This document shows, piece by piece, positions 27,501 through 34,981 of a stretch of 64,000 nt of DNA. The notes under the pieces were generated by a model. The model saw only the letters and a program-made list of their open reading frames with translations, was not told where the DNA came from and did no database searches. Each line of letters begins with the position of its first letter. Positions within the stretch are counted from its first letter, which is position 1. A program made the translations under genes and the position numbers. The stretch comes from Solibacillus sp. FSL W7-1436 (GTDB lineage Bacteria; Bacillota; Bacilli; Bacillales_A; Planococcaceae), in contig NZ_JBBOWV010000001.1 in assembly GCF_038007305.1 (NCBI RefSeq), positions 1,664,501-1,728,500 of the forward strand, given 5' to 3'.

Positions 27501-27683
27501 ATTGCAATGGATGACGGGCACGAAGAAGGCTACCGGCTGCTCATGCTTGCCCATTACTATTTAGGAAACCGCCGGGAAGCGATCAAACATTATGAGCGCT
27601 GTGTCGATGTACTGGACGACCAATATAAAATCACACCGATGGAACCGACCGAGCGACTGTATGAGCTTGTTTTGAAAATGTGA
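24552..27683 (+). CDS. Large ATP-binding TPR regulator with C-terminal BTAD (SARP-like) DNA-binding module
   Basis: A 1043-residue regulator. Residues about 1-300 are a MalT/STAND-type ATPase with Walker A AGYGKTSL (near 46) and Walker B FLIVLDDYHH (near 133). Residues about 350-780 are TPR-like helical repeats. The C terminus is a winged-helix domain (LSLTLFGPVQIYRE to about 890) followed by a bacterial transcriptional activation domain, as in SARP activators. In classical SARP proteins such as AfsR the DNA-binding module is at the N terminus; here the order is reversed. The start is the ATG after GGGGTGGG rather than a GTG three codons earlier. It probably senses a ligand and activates the ABC importer operon 0.6 kb downstream. 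Confidence 0.88.
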   Translation: MEQHIFVSKLIPPTPVNNYLRRAKLMKKLSDWPHAKCTILHSSAGYGKTSLISQFLNDQKTKSSWYQITPDDDSIFPFLRHFIYSIQQHFPSFGERLKGWDETLKFHNMEELLQLSKQIANELHHIKEPFLIVLDDYHHVSHVFPINYIMNQLLQFLPANLHIIVATRKMPEWSCLLMLRMNNQLIECLEPEFTFAEEDVQYLFEAFFDRQITDEQSEFIMQMTEGWAMAVMLLGYKAKYSQEQLIDIAEGAVGNFFAYLSAEVFDKLDEQLQLQLLKLGIHQVISLEVITELYGVEWIQQVKPKLDELAFITPLAGGTKYRFHALFQQFLQQRLSEYYPDLHEEFHEQAARYYADQNLGVLAVTHATQLKNNRYYIELLMQFAQQFIEAGQFEFLLERLKDFSIEEKPYQLLYYEGECQRYRAQYERAKNAYNECFIKAQLQQDRLFLMRSQFGLANIYLDTLQPVFAEHHLQQAISFLNEVNVSDTERHLINSLYTENLINLGKAGEALRWSQSQNLQLSINNIDARLYLRHGQLDKAKELLNARVSKPFQWEEAHRTTDLLLVLIDVLMGENTQAYSRIIEGGKEELVDMPYTLALTKLRKGLALLNMERKDFERAKGCFDETLELLNLIHVKRITAECYMGLILYHRDNVFEAKRHAQIGLRETNKVQDFWMSALLLTALTKVLAENSHFDEAIDTAKQALSYYERSEDTYGQMICSFWLAYCFANSADQEPALTYHRRFWELCVNDYPFFMEKKTLFGPRYLIVFVQLAKQLQQEALVFSQLNIIAAPSTELSLTLFGPVQIYRENEMIQDKEWKRLKAKELFLYLYIHRDQFVSRQQICDAIWQQDEEAMQRDFKVVFNAMLKALEPTRSAREESNFIKRHQHLYKLEDRWAHSDVAHFTYYVQRGLEEKTAKLSNEWLKLAMRLVDGPFCSDMEREWLEPVQAHYNEQILLILERVAQNYVRLQQFEKVIRWADRIIAMDDGHEEGYRLLMLAHYYLGNRREAIKHYERCVDVLDDQYKITPMEPTERLYELVLKM

Positions 27684-27826
27684 ATAGATTGCTTGGGGGC
27701 TATGTTGAAGATTTAACTTCGACATAGCTTTTTTTAATGGGGGAGAGTCTATTGCGGGCGGGTGATTAGAGCATTTGAGCAAGGATTTCCTGTAATAGGG
27801 GCGGAAGAAGTCCTTGCCGCGATTTT

Positions 27827-28165
27827 ATTAGAAAAAATGAGTGGTTTATTAGAACATTTAAGCGCGTTATTAGAAGAAGTTGGAGCGATATTAGAAGAAC
27901 TGGAGCGGATATTAGAAAAAGGTTGGAATGGCATTAAAATGGAGCAGATTTTGCCTGTATTGGAATTGGATAAAAGTCTTACCGTAATTTTATTAGAACA
28001 ATTGAACAGTTTATTAGAAGAAGCCGGCAGGATATTAGAAGATTGAGCAACGATATTAGAACATTTCGAAGTGATATTAGAACAACCGCACGATATATTA
28101 GAAGATCGCAATTATATTAGAACAAATCAATTTTTATTAGAAGAAAACAGTTTTTATTAGAAGAA
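27827..28165 (+). repeat. TTATTAGAA array 1, 21-bp period
   Basis: The core ATTAGA (usually within TTATTAGAA) occurs at 27827, 27848, 27869, 27890 and 27911, exactly 21 bases apart, then after a degenerate stretch at 27992, 28013, 28034, 28055, 28076 and 28097, again exactly 21 apart, then 28116, 28136 and 28156 at 19-20 spacing. An outlying copy is at 27765. The 12 bases between cores vary, often beginning AAC/AAG and ending purine-rich. All copies point the same way as the flanking genes. The spacers are far too short for CRISPR. Function unknown. Confidence 0.9.
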
Positions 28166-28248
28166 ATAAACTCTCGCTGAAATAAACCGGCTTTTATCAG
28201 CTCACAAACCCCCGGCAATCCGTGCTTCCCGAAAGCCCCCTCCTCAAA

Positions 28249-28280
28249 TGTAACTCATTTGTAACTTCGCGATGTTACAT
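28249..28280 (+). promoter_or_regulatory. Direct repeats upstream of the importer operon (possible BTAD regulator site)
   Basis: The heptamer TGTAACT occurs at 28249-28255 and 28260-28266, 11 bases apart, and TGTTACAT follows at 28273-28280 as an inverted half. SARP/BTAD regulators bind heptameric direct repeats about 11 bp apart, and such a regulator is the neighbouring gene. A -10 like TATGCT lies near 28299. The link between protein and site is inference. Confidence 0.5.
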
Positions 28281-28330
28281 TACGGTTAAGCAGATAGCTA
28301 TGCTGAAAAATTTGCTAGGAGGGACATTGA

Positions 28331-29584
28331 ATGAAAAAGCGTTTATGGTTAATTTTTGCGGTATTATCGATTTTCTTATTGGTTGCATGTAACAGTGATT
28401 CAACAGACGGCGATGATTCATCAACTACAAATTCAGCTGAGCAAGGTGAGAGCGGAACAACAGAAACAGCTGCATCAACAACTCCGGTTAAAGTCGGTGT
28501 ACTTGCATCGTTGACGGGAGCTCTTGAATCATATGGTAAGCAGACGAAAAACGGATTCGAGTTGGGTCTTGAATATGCGACTGACGGTACGATGGAAGTG
28601 GAAGGACGTAAAATCGAAGTCGTTTGGGAAGATACAGAAACGAAACCCGAAGTAGCCGTTCAAAAGGCAACGAAGCTATTAGAGGATGACGCGGTTGATT
28701 TCTTAGTCGGTTCATCAAGTTCAGGTGACACATTGGCAGTACTTCCACTAGCAGAAGAATACGAGAAAATTATGATTGTAGAACCAGCAGTAGCGGACAG
28801 TATTACAGGTTCAGAATTTAACCCTTACATTTTCAGAACGGCGCGTAACTCTTCACAGGATGCATATGCAGCAGCAGCGGCGATCGCTGGAGAAGGTGTA
28901 AAAATTGCAACGTTCGCACCGGATTATTCATTCGGTTGGGATGGGGTATCGGCATTTAAAGCGGCAGCTGAAGGATTAGGTGCTGAGATTGTGTTAGAAG
29001 AATATGCAGATCCGGCTGCTACTGACTTTACGTCAAATTTGCAGAAAATTATTGATGCGAAACCGGACTTCTTATTTGTTGTATGGGCGGGGGCAAACTC
29101 TCCTTGGAATCAAATTGCAGATTTAAAACTTCAGGAAAAAGGGATTAAAATTTCAACGGGTGCACCGGATATTATTGCACTTCAATTTATGGAGCCATTA
29201 GTTGGTATGGAGGGCTTCTCTGTATATCATCATACACTACCGAAAAATGAAGTGAATGATTGGTTAGTAGAAGAGCATAAAGCACGATTCGATGGTGAAG
29301 TGCCGGATCTGTTTACACCGGGCGGATTTACAGCGGCCGTTGCGATTGTAGAAGCACTAAAAGCATCAGGTGGAGATGCGGACGGAAACACGTTGATTCC
29401 ATTAATGGAAGGTATGTCATTTGAAACACCTAAAGGGACGATGACATTCCGTGAAGAAGATCACCAGGCATTACAGACAATGTACGCAATCCGCCTTGAA
29501 AAAGTAGCGGAATTTGATTATCCGGTACCAGTATTGCTACGTGAATTACTTCCAGAAGAAACGGAACCTCCTATTTTAAATTAG
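28331..29584 (+). CDS. ABC transporter substrate-binding lipoprotein (branched-chain amino acid type)
   Basis: A 417-residue lipoprotein: signal peptide with lipobox LLVAC (Cys near residue 20), an acidic Ser/Thr-rich linker (about 21-50), then a periplasmic-binding-fold domain of the Leu/Ile/Val (LivJ, PBP type I) group starting PVKVGVLASLTGALESYG. It would hang on the outer membrane leaflet and pass ligand to LivH/LivM. Start follows TAGGAGGGAC. First gene of the importer-enzyme cluster; a terminator-like hairpin behind it lets it be made in excess. The ligand is unknown; context points to a carboxylate or acyl compound rather than an amino acid. Confidence 0.92.
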   Translation: MKKRLWLIFAVLSIFLLVACNSDSTDGDDSSTTNSAEQGESGTTETAASTTPVKVGVLASLTGALESYGKQTKNGFELGLEYATDGTMEVEGRKIEVVWEDTETKPEVAVQKATKLLEDDAVDFLVGSSSSGDTLAVLPLAEEYEKIMIVEPAVADSITGSEFNPYIFRTARNSSQDAYAAAAAIAGEGVKIATFAPDYSFGWDGVSAFKAAAEGLGAEIVLEEYADPAATDFTSNLQKIIDAKPDFLFVVWAGANSPWNQIADLKLQEKGIKISTGAPDIIALQFMEPLVGMEGFSVYHHTLPKNEVNDWLVEEHKARFDGEVPDLFTPGGFTAAVAIVEALKASGGDADGNTLIPLMEGMSFETPKGTMTFREEDHQALQTMYAIRLEKVAEFDYPVPVLLRELLPEETEPPILN

Positions 29585-29594
29585 TAAATACGTG

Positions 29595-29635
29595 AGGCTG
29601 TCTAAAAAGTGTGGAACTTTCAAGACAGCCTTTTG
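29595..29635 (+). terminator. Hairpin between the binding protein and livG
   Basis: AGGCTGTCT and AGACAGCCT form a 9-bp stem with a 19-base loop, followed by TTTTG. Probably a partial terminator that keeps the binding protein more abundant than the rest of the transporter. Confidence 0.7.
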
Positions 29636-29693
29636 TTATAAAGGTCTATATGAAATCATGCCGTAATAGAAATCAACAAAACGAGAGGGTGAG

Positions 29694-30455
29694 ATGATGG
29701 AACCGATTTTAAAGACAAATAATTTATCGATTAAATTCGGCGAGCATAAAGCAGTGGACAGCATTAATTTTGAAATGACGGCAAAGCAGTTTAAATCAAT
29801 TATTGGGCCAAACGGTGCGGGGAAAACAACATTCTTCAATTTAATTAGCGGTGAGCTCGAGCCGACTGAAGGAGAGGTGTTCTTTAAAGGACAGTCGCTT
29901 CAAAAGAAGTCATCGGTGGACCGGACACGATTAGGGATTGGAAGATCATTTCAGATTACGAATGTGTTTCCGAATTTAACGGTGCTGGAAAATGTGCGCC
30001 TTGCCGTGCAATCGAAACGAAAAGTGCGCTTCCATATGCTCAATCACTTTTTGAAATATAAAGACATTACGAATGAAGCGGTCGAAATTTTGGAACAAGT
30101 GCTATTAACCGACAAAATGCATCAGGTGGCGAACCAGCTTTCTCACGGTGAAAAAAGAAAACTGGAAATCGGAATGTTACTGGCACTTGATACTGAAATT
30201 TTACTATTGGATGAGCCGACAGCAGGCATGTCATTGGAGGAAGTACCGGCAATATTGGATGTGATTCGTTCAATCAAGGAGCGCGGCGATAAAACGATTT
30301 TATTGATCGAGCACAAAATGGATATGATTATCGACCTGTCCGACTCGATTATGGTGCTGTTCAACGGCGCGCTGTTAGCTGACGGGTCGCCTGAGGAAAT
30401 TATGAACAATGAAACGGTACAACAAGCGTATTTAGGAGGCCTTGCATATGAATAA
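29694..30455 (+). CDS. livG: Branched-chain-type ABC transporter ATPase LivG
   Basis: A 253-residue ABC ATPase of the LivG type. Walker A GPNGAGKTT (near 38), signature LSHGEKRKLEIGML (near 150; the usual LSGGQ reads LSHGE, common in LivG), Walker B ILLLDEPTAGM and H-loop LLIEHKMD. Two adjacent ATGs can start it. Its end overlaps livF by eight bases. Confidence 0.93.
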   Translation: MMEPILKTNNLSIKFGEHKAVDSINFEMTAKQFKSIIGPNGAGKTTFFNLISGELEPTEGEVFFKGQSLQKKSSVDRTRLGIGRSFQITNVFPNLTVLENVRLAVQSKRKVRFHMLNHFLKYKDITNEAVEILEQVLLTDKMHQVANQLSHGEKRKLEIGMLLALDTEILLLDEPTAGMSLEEVPAILDVIRSIKERGDKTILLIEHKMDMIIDLSDSIMVLFNGALLADGSPEEIMNNETVQQAYLGGLAYE

Positions 30456-31155
30456 TATTTTAGCGCTGGAGCGTGTGGAGACATTTATTTCACAATATCA
30501 TATTTTGCAAGGTATCAATTTTGAAGCTAAAGCGGGAGAAGTATCGGTTTTACTAGGACGAAACGGCGCAGGAAAAACGACGACACTTCGCACGATAATG
30601 GGTTTAACCCCGGCATCGAAAGGAGCGGTTCATTTCGACGGGAAAGATATTACGAAAATGACGCCATATGATATTGCGAATAGTGGTATTGGCTATGTGC
30701 CGGAAGATCAGGGCATTTTCGGGCAGCTGACAGTAGAGGAAAACATGAAAGTGGCGATCCGGAAAGAAACGGACGCAACATTGCAAAAGCAGGCGTACAT
30801 TTTAGAGTTGTTCCCGGATCTGAAAAAGTTCTGGAAAAAGCAAGGCGGCAATTTATCGGGTGGCCAAAAGCAAATGCTTGCAATGGCAAGGGCTTTTGTC
30901 AATGACAGTAAGCTGCTTTTAATCGATGAACCATCCAAAGGTCTTGCGCCAATTGTGATCGAGAAAGTAATGGAAGCAATTACTGAAATGAAAAAGCATA
31001 CATCGATCGTCCTTGTCGAGCAGAACTTTATGATGGCGAGTAAAATCGGCGATACATTCACATTGATTGATGACGGGCGGACTGTGCAATCAGGGGAAAT
31101 GCAAGGTTTAATCGAAGACGAACAGCTAAAGCGTAAATATTTGGGAATCGGATAA
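30448..31155 (+). CDS. livF: Branched-chain-type ABC transporter ATPase LivF
   Basis: A 235-residue ABC ATPase of the LivF type: Walker A GRNGAGKTTTLRTIMGL, signature LSGGQKQMLAMARA, Walker B LLLIDEPSKGLAP, H-loop VLVEQN. Start at the ATG preceded by TTTAGGAGG inside the end of livG; an in-frame TTG two codons earlier is less likely. Partner of LivG in the ATPase dimer. Confidence 0.94.
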   Translation: MNNILALERVETFISQYHILQGINFEAKAGEVSVLLGRNGAGKTTTLRTIMGLTPASKGAVHFDGKDITKMTPYDIANSGIGYVPEDQGIFGQLTVEENMKVAIRKETDATLQKQAYILELFPDLKKFWKKQGGNLSGGQKQMLAMARAFVNDSKLLLIDEPSKGLAPIVIEKVMEAITEMKKHTSIVLVEQNFMMASKIGDTFTLIDDGRTVQSGEMQGLIEDEQLKRKYLGIG

Positions 31156-31168
31156 GGAGGGGAAGCGG

Positions 31169-32032
31169 ATGGAACTAATAATCAGTTTAACGATAAATGG
31201 ACTAGCGACAGGAATGCTCATTTTCTTACTGGCAGCCGGATTGACGCTTATATTCGGGTTAATGGATGTGCTGAACTTTGCGCATGGCGGACTGTTCGTA
31301 TGGGGTGCCTATACAGGGGTGTTCACCTATTTATGGAGCAACAGTTTTATAGTCGGAATCGTTGTCGCCATTCTCACGGGTCTTGTTCTAGGGTTTATTA
31401 CGGAAAAGCTTATTATTAAGCCGGTTTACGGAAATCACGTACAGCAGATTCTGATTACACTCGGGTTCATGCTCGTGCTGCAGGAAATGATCAAAGTCGT
31501 TTTCGGTCCAAACGGTGTACCTGTTAAAGTGCCTTCTTACTTGGCAGGCAGCTGGCAAATTGGCGATTTGACGATTATTAAATACCGGATTTTTATTATT
31601 GTTGTAGGTTTTGCTTTATTCGGTGTTCTTTATTTCATTTTAAATCGAACGAAAATCGGATTGGTCGTTCGGGCTGGTGTTATGAACCGCGAAATGACAC
31701 AGGCACTGGGTATTAACATTAAACGCGTATTTTTACTTGTCTTTATGTGCGGTGCGGCATTGGCGGCATTAGGCGGAATGCTGATGGCTCCATATTCAGG
31801 GGTTGTGTATGCGGAGATGGGAATGGAATATGCGATTTTAGGATTTATCGTTGTAGTCATCGGAGGAATGGGAAGCTTCCAAGGTTCATTGATGGCAGCA
31901 ATTTTAGTAGGGCTTGCCGGAAGCTTTATGGCATATTATGTGCCGTTTCTATCCGTTGCGGTCAATATGATTTTAATGGCAAGTGTTCTGATTTTCCGTC
32001 CACAAGGCTTATTCACAGTTGCGAAGGGGTGA
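31169..32032 (+). CDS. livH: Branched-chain-type ABC transporter permease LivH
   Basis: A 287-residue polytopic permease with about eight hydrophobic helices. The N-terminal GLATGMLIFLLAAGLTLIFGLMDVLNFAHGGLF block (in pieces) is the LivH signature. A tight RBS AAGGAGGGG precedes it, 13 bases after livF. It pairs with LivM across the membrane. Confidence 0.93.
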   Translation: MELIISLTINGLATGMLIFLLAAGLTLIFGLMDVLNFAHGGLFVWGAYTGVFTYLWSNSFIVGIVVAILTGLVLGFITEKLIIKPVYGNHVQQILITLGFMLVLQEMIKVVFGPNGVPVKVPSYLAGSWQIGDLTIIKYRIFIIVVGFALFGVLYFILNRTKIGLVVRAGVMNREMTQALGINIKRVFLLVFMCGAALAALGGMLMAPYSGVVYAEMGMEYAILGFIVVVIGGMGSFQGSLMAAILVGLAGSFMAYYVPFLSVAVNMILMASVLIFRPQGLFTVAKG

Positions 32033-32036
32033 TTCT

Positions 32037-33062
32037 ATGTTAAAACAGCCATTAATTTTATCAAAAACAAATATAGTGTATGCAGTCGTAGTAGGAATCA
32101 TGGCCGTATTACCGTTTGTGCTGGATTCCCGGACGATGACGATTTTATTAACGCAGTTTTGTATTTTTGCAATACTCGCGATGAGTTACGATATTTTACT
32201 AGGTTACACGGGCATTATTTCTTTCGGTCATGCGATGTTTTTCGGAATCGGCGCGTATACGACAGCGATTATGCTGAGCGATTTCGGTCCGTCAATCGGT
32301 ATGTTTGCTGCTTCAATTGTAGTAGGCATCGTGTTATCCGCAATTATTAGTGTAATAAGCGGCGCATTGACGCTCCGTTTGAAAAGTCACTTTTATGCAA
32401 TGTTTACGTTAGCGATTTCAGGATTGTTTTTAGTGCTGGCGGAAAAATGGCGGACGGTTACGAAAGGGAATGACGGGTTTACATTCCGTGCACCGGAACT
32501 GTTTCGTGAGCGACTGTATTTTTACTTTTTAGTGCTCATTTGCCTCGTTGTCATTTTCATTTTACTGAAACGAATTGTTGCATCACCATTCGGGAAAGTG
32601 CTTGTTGCGATTCGTGAAAACGAGCAACGTACACGGTCGCTCGGCTTTAAAACGTTAGGCTATAAAATCATTGCTTCCGTTATTGCGGGTGCTGTAGCAA
32701 GTTTGGCAGGTTCGCTTTATGCGATATCGCTTCGTTTCGTCAATACGAGTGTTCTGACGATGGATATTACACTTGATGCACTGATGATGACGATCATCGG
32801 GGGAGTTGGCACATTAATCGGACCGATCATCGGGGCAGGTGTTATTGAATTTGCCCAGCATTATTTATCGGGTCTTGCAAGAGACTATCCTATTTTTGAA
32901 CGATGGATTATTTTCTTCGGTATTCTGTACATTTTAGCCGTTATCTTCTTCCCGCGAGGCATCGTAGGTACAGTTTCCATGCGCTACCATGAGTGGAAGA
33001 TGAAAAAGGGCCAAAAAACAAAGGCATCTGTAAAGCTTCGTGAAAAGGAGATACAGCGATGA
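32037..33062 (+). CDS. livM: Branched-chain-type ABC transporter permease LivM
   Basis: A 341-residue permease with about ten helices and the LivM marks SYDILLGYTGIISFGHAMFFGIGAY and GGVGTLIGPIIGAGVIE (quoted in part). The ATG at 32037 follows AGGGGTG and lies four bases after the livH stop; an in-frame TTG earlier is inside livH. It overlaps the KAS III-like gene by four bases (ATGA), which ties transport and enzyme genes into one transcript. Confidence 0.93.
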   Translation: MLKQPLILSKTNIVYAVVVGIMAVLPFVLDSRTMTILLTQFCIFAILAMSYDILLGYTGIISFGHAMFFGIGAYTTAIMLSDFGPSIGMFAASIVVGIVLSAIISVISGALTLRLKSHFYAMFTLAISGLFLVLAEKWRTVTKGNDGFTFRAPELFRERLYFYFLVLICLVVIFILLKRIVASPFGKVLVAIRENEQRTRSLGFKTLGYKIIASVIAGAVASLAGSLYAISLRFVNTSVLTMDITLDALMMTIIGGVGTLIGPIIGAGVIEFAQHYLSGLARDYPIFERWIIFFGILYILAVIFFPRGIVGTVSMRYHEWKMKKGQKTKASVKLREKEIQR

Positions 33063-34063
33063 TCGGAATAACGGGATTAGGAATGTATTTACCTGAAGGA
33101 AGAATGACCGGTGCCCAAATTGCGGAAAAGGCAAATATCCCTGCAGCTGTCGTTGAAACGAAAATGGGCATTATTGAAAAAGTGGTTGCCGGTCCAAATG
33201 ACCATCCAGTAGAAATGAGTGTAAAAGCGGCGAAGGAAGCGATTGCCGAAGCGCAAGTGGATGCAAAAGATATTGATGTCGTGATTTATATGGGAGAAGA
33301 GCATAAAGAGTACCCGTTATGGACAGCTGCCATCAAAATACAGGAGGAAATCGGGGCGGTGAACGCCTGGGCATTTGATGTCCAGCTTCGTTGCGGTACG
33401 GCAATTATGGCGATGAAAGTAGCGAAAAGCTTAATGCTGGCGGATGATTCCGTCAAGACCGTGCTGCTGGCTGGAGGGTACCGCAACCATGATTTTATCG
33501 ACTATGAAAATGAGCGGACCCGTTTTATGTTCAATTTAAGTGCAGGTGCGGGCGCGATGATTTTACAGAAAAACGCGGGCGGACACGAAGTACTGGAAGC
33601 TTCAATCATTACAGACGGTTCATTTTCGGAAGATGTTGTTGTACCGGTTGGAGGCACAAAGGAACCGCTAACGGTGGACCATATTCGGGAAGGCCGTTAT
33701 ATATTGGATGTTCTTGATCCTGAAGGCATGAAGCTACGTTTGGAGCAGAAATCATTAAGCAATTTTTTAAAGGTAATTCGCCAATCGCTGCAGAAAAGTG
33801 GATATAGCGAAAATAATTTACAGTATGTTGCGATGCTCCATATGAAAAAGTCTGCACATGACTATGTATTAAAAGAGCTCGGCCTATCTGAAGGGAATTC
33901 GATTTATTTATCGCATTACGGGCATATCGGGCAAATTGATCAGATTTTATCTCTTTGTCTCGCGCGTAAGGAAGGGAAACTGCAGGAAGGGCAAATTGTT
34001 TCATTAGTGAGTGCAGGTATAGGCTACGCATGGGATGCTATTACAGTAAAGTGGGGGGCTTAA
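33059..34063 (+). CDS. KAS III-like / HMG-CoA synthase-fold condensing enzyme
   Basis: A 334-residue thiolase-superfamily protein of the FabH/HMG-CoA synthase branch. The nucleophile Cys is near residue 112 in QLRCGTAIMAM, and His near 261 in AMLHMKKSA. The third catalytic position, where FabH has Asn in a YGNTS-like motif, reads HYGHIGQID, so the triad would be Cys-His-His or altered. It could condense or cleave acyl-CoA or transfer an acyl group. Encoded in one operon with an importer, a hydrolase, a reductase and a ligase, it likely belongs to catabolism or modification of the imported compound and not to membrane lipid synthesis. Confidence 0.82.
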   Translation: MIGITGLGMYLPEGRMTGAQIAEKANIPAAVVETKMGIIEKVVAGPNDHPVEMSVKAAKEAIAEAQVDAKDIDVVIYMGEEHKEYPLWTAAIKIQEEIGAVNAWAFDVQLRCGTAIMAMKVAKSLMLADDSVKTVLLAGGYRNHDFIDYENERTRFMFNLSAGAGAMILQKNAGGHEVLEASIITDGSFSEDVVVPVGGTKEPLTVDHIREGRYILDVLDPEGMKLRLEQKSLSNFLKVIRQSLQKSGYSENNLQYVAMLHMKKSAHDYVLKELGLSEGNSIYLSHYGHIGQIDQILSLCLARKEGKLQEGQIVSLVSAGIGYAWDAITVKWGA

Positions 34064-34065
34064 TA

Positions 34066-34965
34066 ATGAATCAGCTGGACGTTTTGGCAAAAGTGGAATT
34101 ATCAAATGGTGAAACCTTATCATACCGGAAGCGGGAAGGTGGCGATGAACTTGTACTATTAGTTCACGGCAACATGACAAGTTCGAAGCATTGGGATTTG
34201 CTGATGGAATCAATGGATGAACGCTTCACCATATACGCGGTGGATATGCGCGGCTTTGGCGGATCGACGTACAATAAGCGGATTGCCTCGATCAAAGATT
34301 TCAGCGATGATATTAAGCTTTTCGTTGATGAGCTGGAGTTGAAGGACTTTACGATTATCGGCTGGTCGACAGGCGGTAATGTGGCGATGCAGTTTTGTGC
34401 GGATTACCCGGGCTACAGTAAAAAGCTCGTCTTATTTGCTTCCGGTTCAACACGCGGTTATCCGTTTTACAGCTCAAATGCAGACGGAACGCCGGATCTT
34501 ACAAAGCGCATGGCGACAATCGAACAAATTGAGCAGGACCCTGTTAAAACAATCCCGATGCAGCAAATGTATGACACGAAAAACCGTGACGGGCTGAAGT
34601 TTGTATGGAACAGTGCGATTTATACGCAAAAACAGCCGGACGAGGCACGTTATGAGCAATATGTGGACGACATGCTGACACAGCGTAATTTGGCGGATGT
34701 GTACCATGCATTAAATACATTCAATATTAGTGCAATCGATAATGAAGTCGCAAAGGGAACAAATCAAGTGAAGGATATTCACATTCCGACATTTATTTTA
34801 TACGGCGACCGTGACTTTGTAGTGAATGAGGCGATGACAACCGAAATTATCGAGGATTTTGAAGGTCGTGCTCAAATTATAAAACTGGCAAACTGCGGAC
34901 ATTCACCGCTAGTCGATTGCCTGGAAGAAACGACAGAGGCAATCGAGGAATTTATTTTATCTTAA
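34066..34965 (+). CDS. Alpha/beta hydrolase
   Basis: A 299-residue alpha/beta-fold hydrolase. Oxyanion motif LLVHGNMTSSKHW near 30, nucleophile elbow GWSTGG near Ser 101, acidic residue in LYGDRDFVV, and His in NCGHSPLVD near the C terminus complete the triad. It probably splits an ester, thioester or C-C bond of a pathway intermediate. The ATG at 34066 follows GGGGGGC, two bases after the stop of the KAS III-like gene. Confidence 0.88.
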   Translation: MNQLDVLAKVELSNGETLSYRKREGGDELVLLVHGNMTSSKHWDLLMESMDERFTIYAVDMRGFGGSTYNKRIASIKDFSDDIKLFVDELELKDFTIIGWSTGGNVAMQFCADYPGYSKKLVLFASGSTRGYPFYSSNADGTPDLTKRMATIEQIEQDPVKTIPMQQMYDTKNRDGLKFVWNSAIYTQKQPDEARYEQYVDDMLTQRNLADVYHALNTFNISAIDNEVAKGTNQVKDIHIPTFILYGDRDFVVNEAMTTEIIEDFEGRAQIIKLANCGHSPLVDCLEETTEAIEEFILS

Positions 34966-34981
34966 AAGGGGTCGGGGCTAT

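Larger units (their letters stand above)
27684..28330. other. Intergenic region with repeat array and importer control region
   Basis: The 647 bases between the BTAD regulator and the importer operon hold the TTATTAGAA array (27765-28165) and then about 80 bases with direct and inverted TGTAAC elements before the binding protein gene. The array opens reading frames of heptad LLExxxx type on the plus strand, but no ribosome binding site precedes them, so no gene is called. Confidence 0.7.

Noticed and set aside
27749-28111. Minus-strand 120-codon frame across repeat array 1
   Set aside because: It has no ribosome binding site, is made only of Cys-Ser-Asn-type heptads that follow from the 21-base period, and runs against both flanking genes.
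27827-28165. CRISPR array
   Set aside because: The constant part is only about 9 bases and the spacers 12, both far too short; no cas genes are in the window.
28331-32032. Plain branched-chain amino acid importer
   Set aside because: The family is right, but the fused CoA-ester enzyme genes and the private BTAD regulator make another substrate more likely, so only the family type is claimed.
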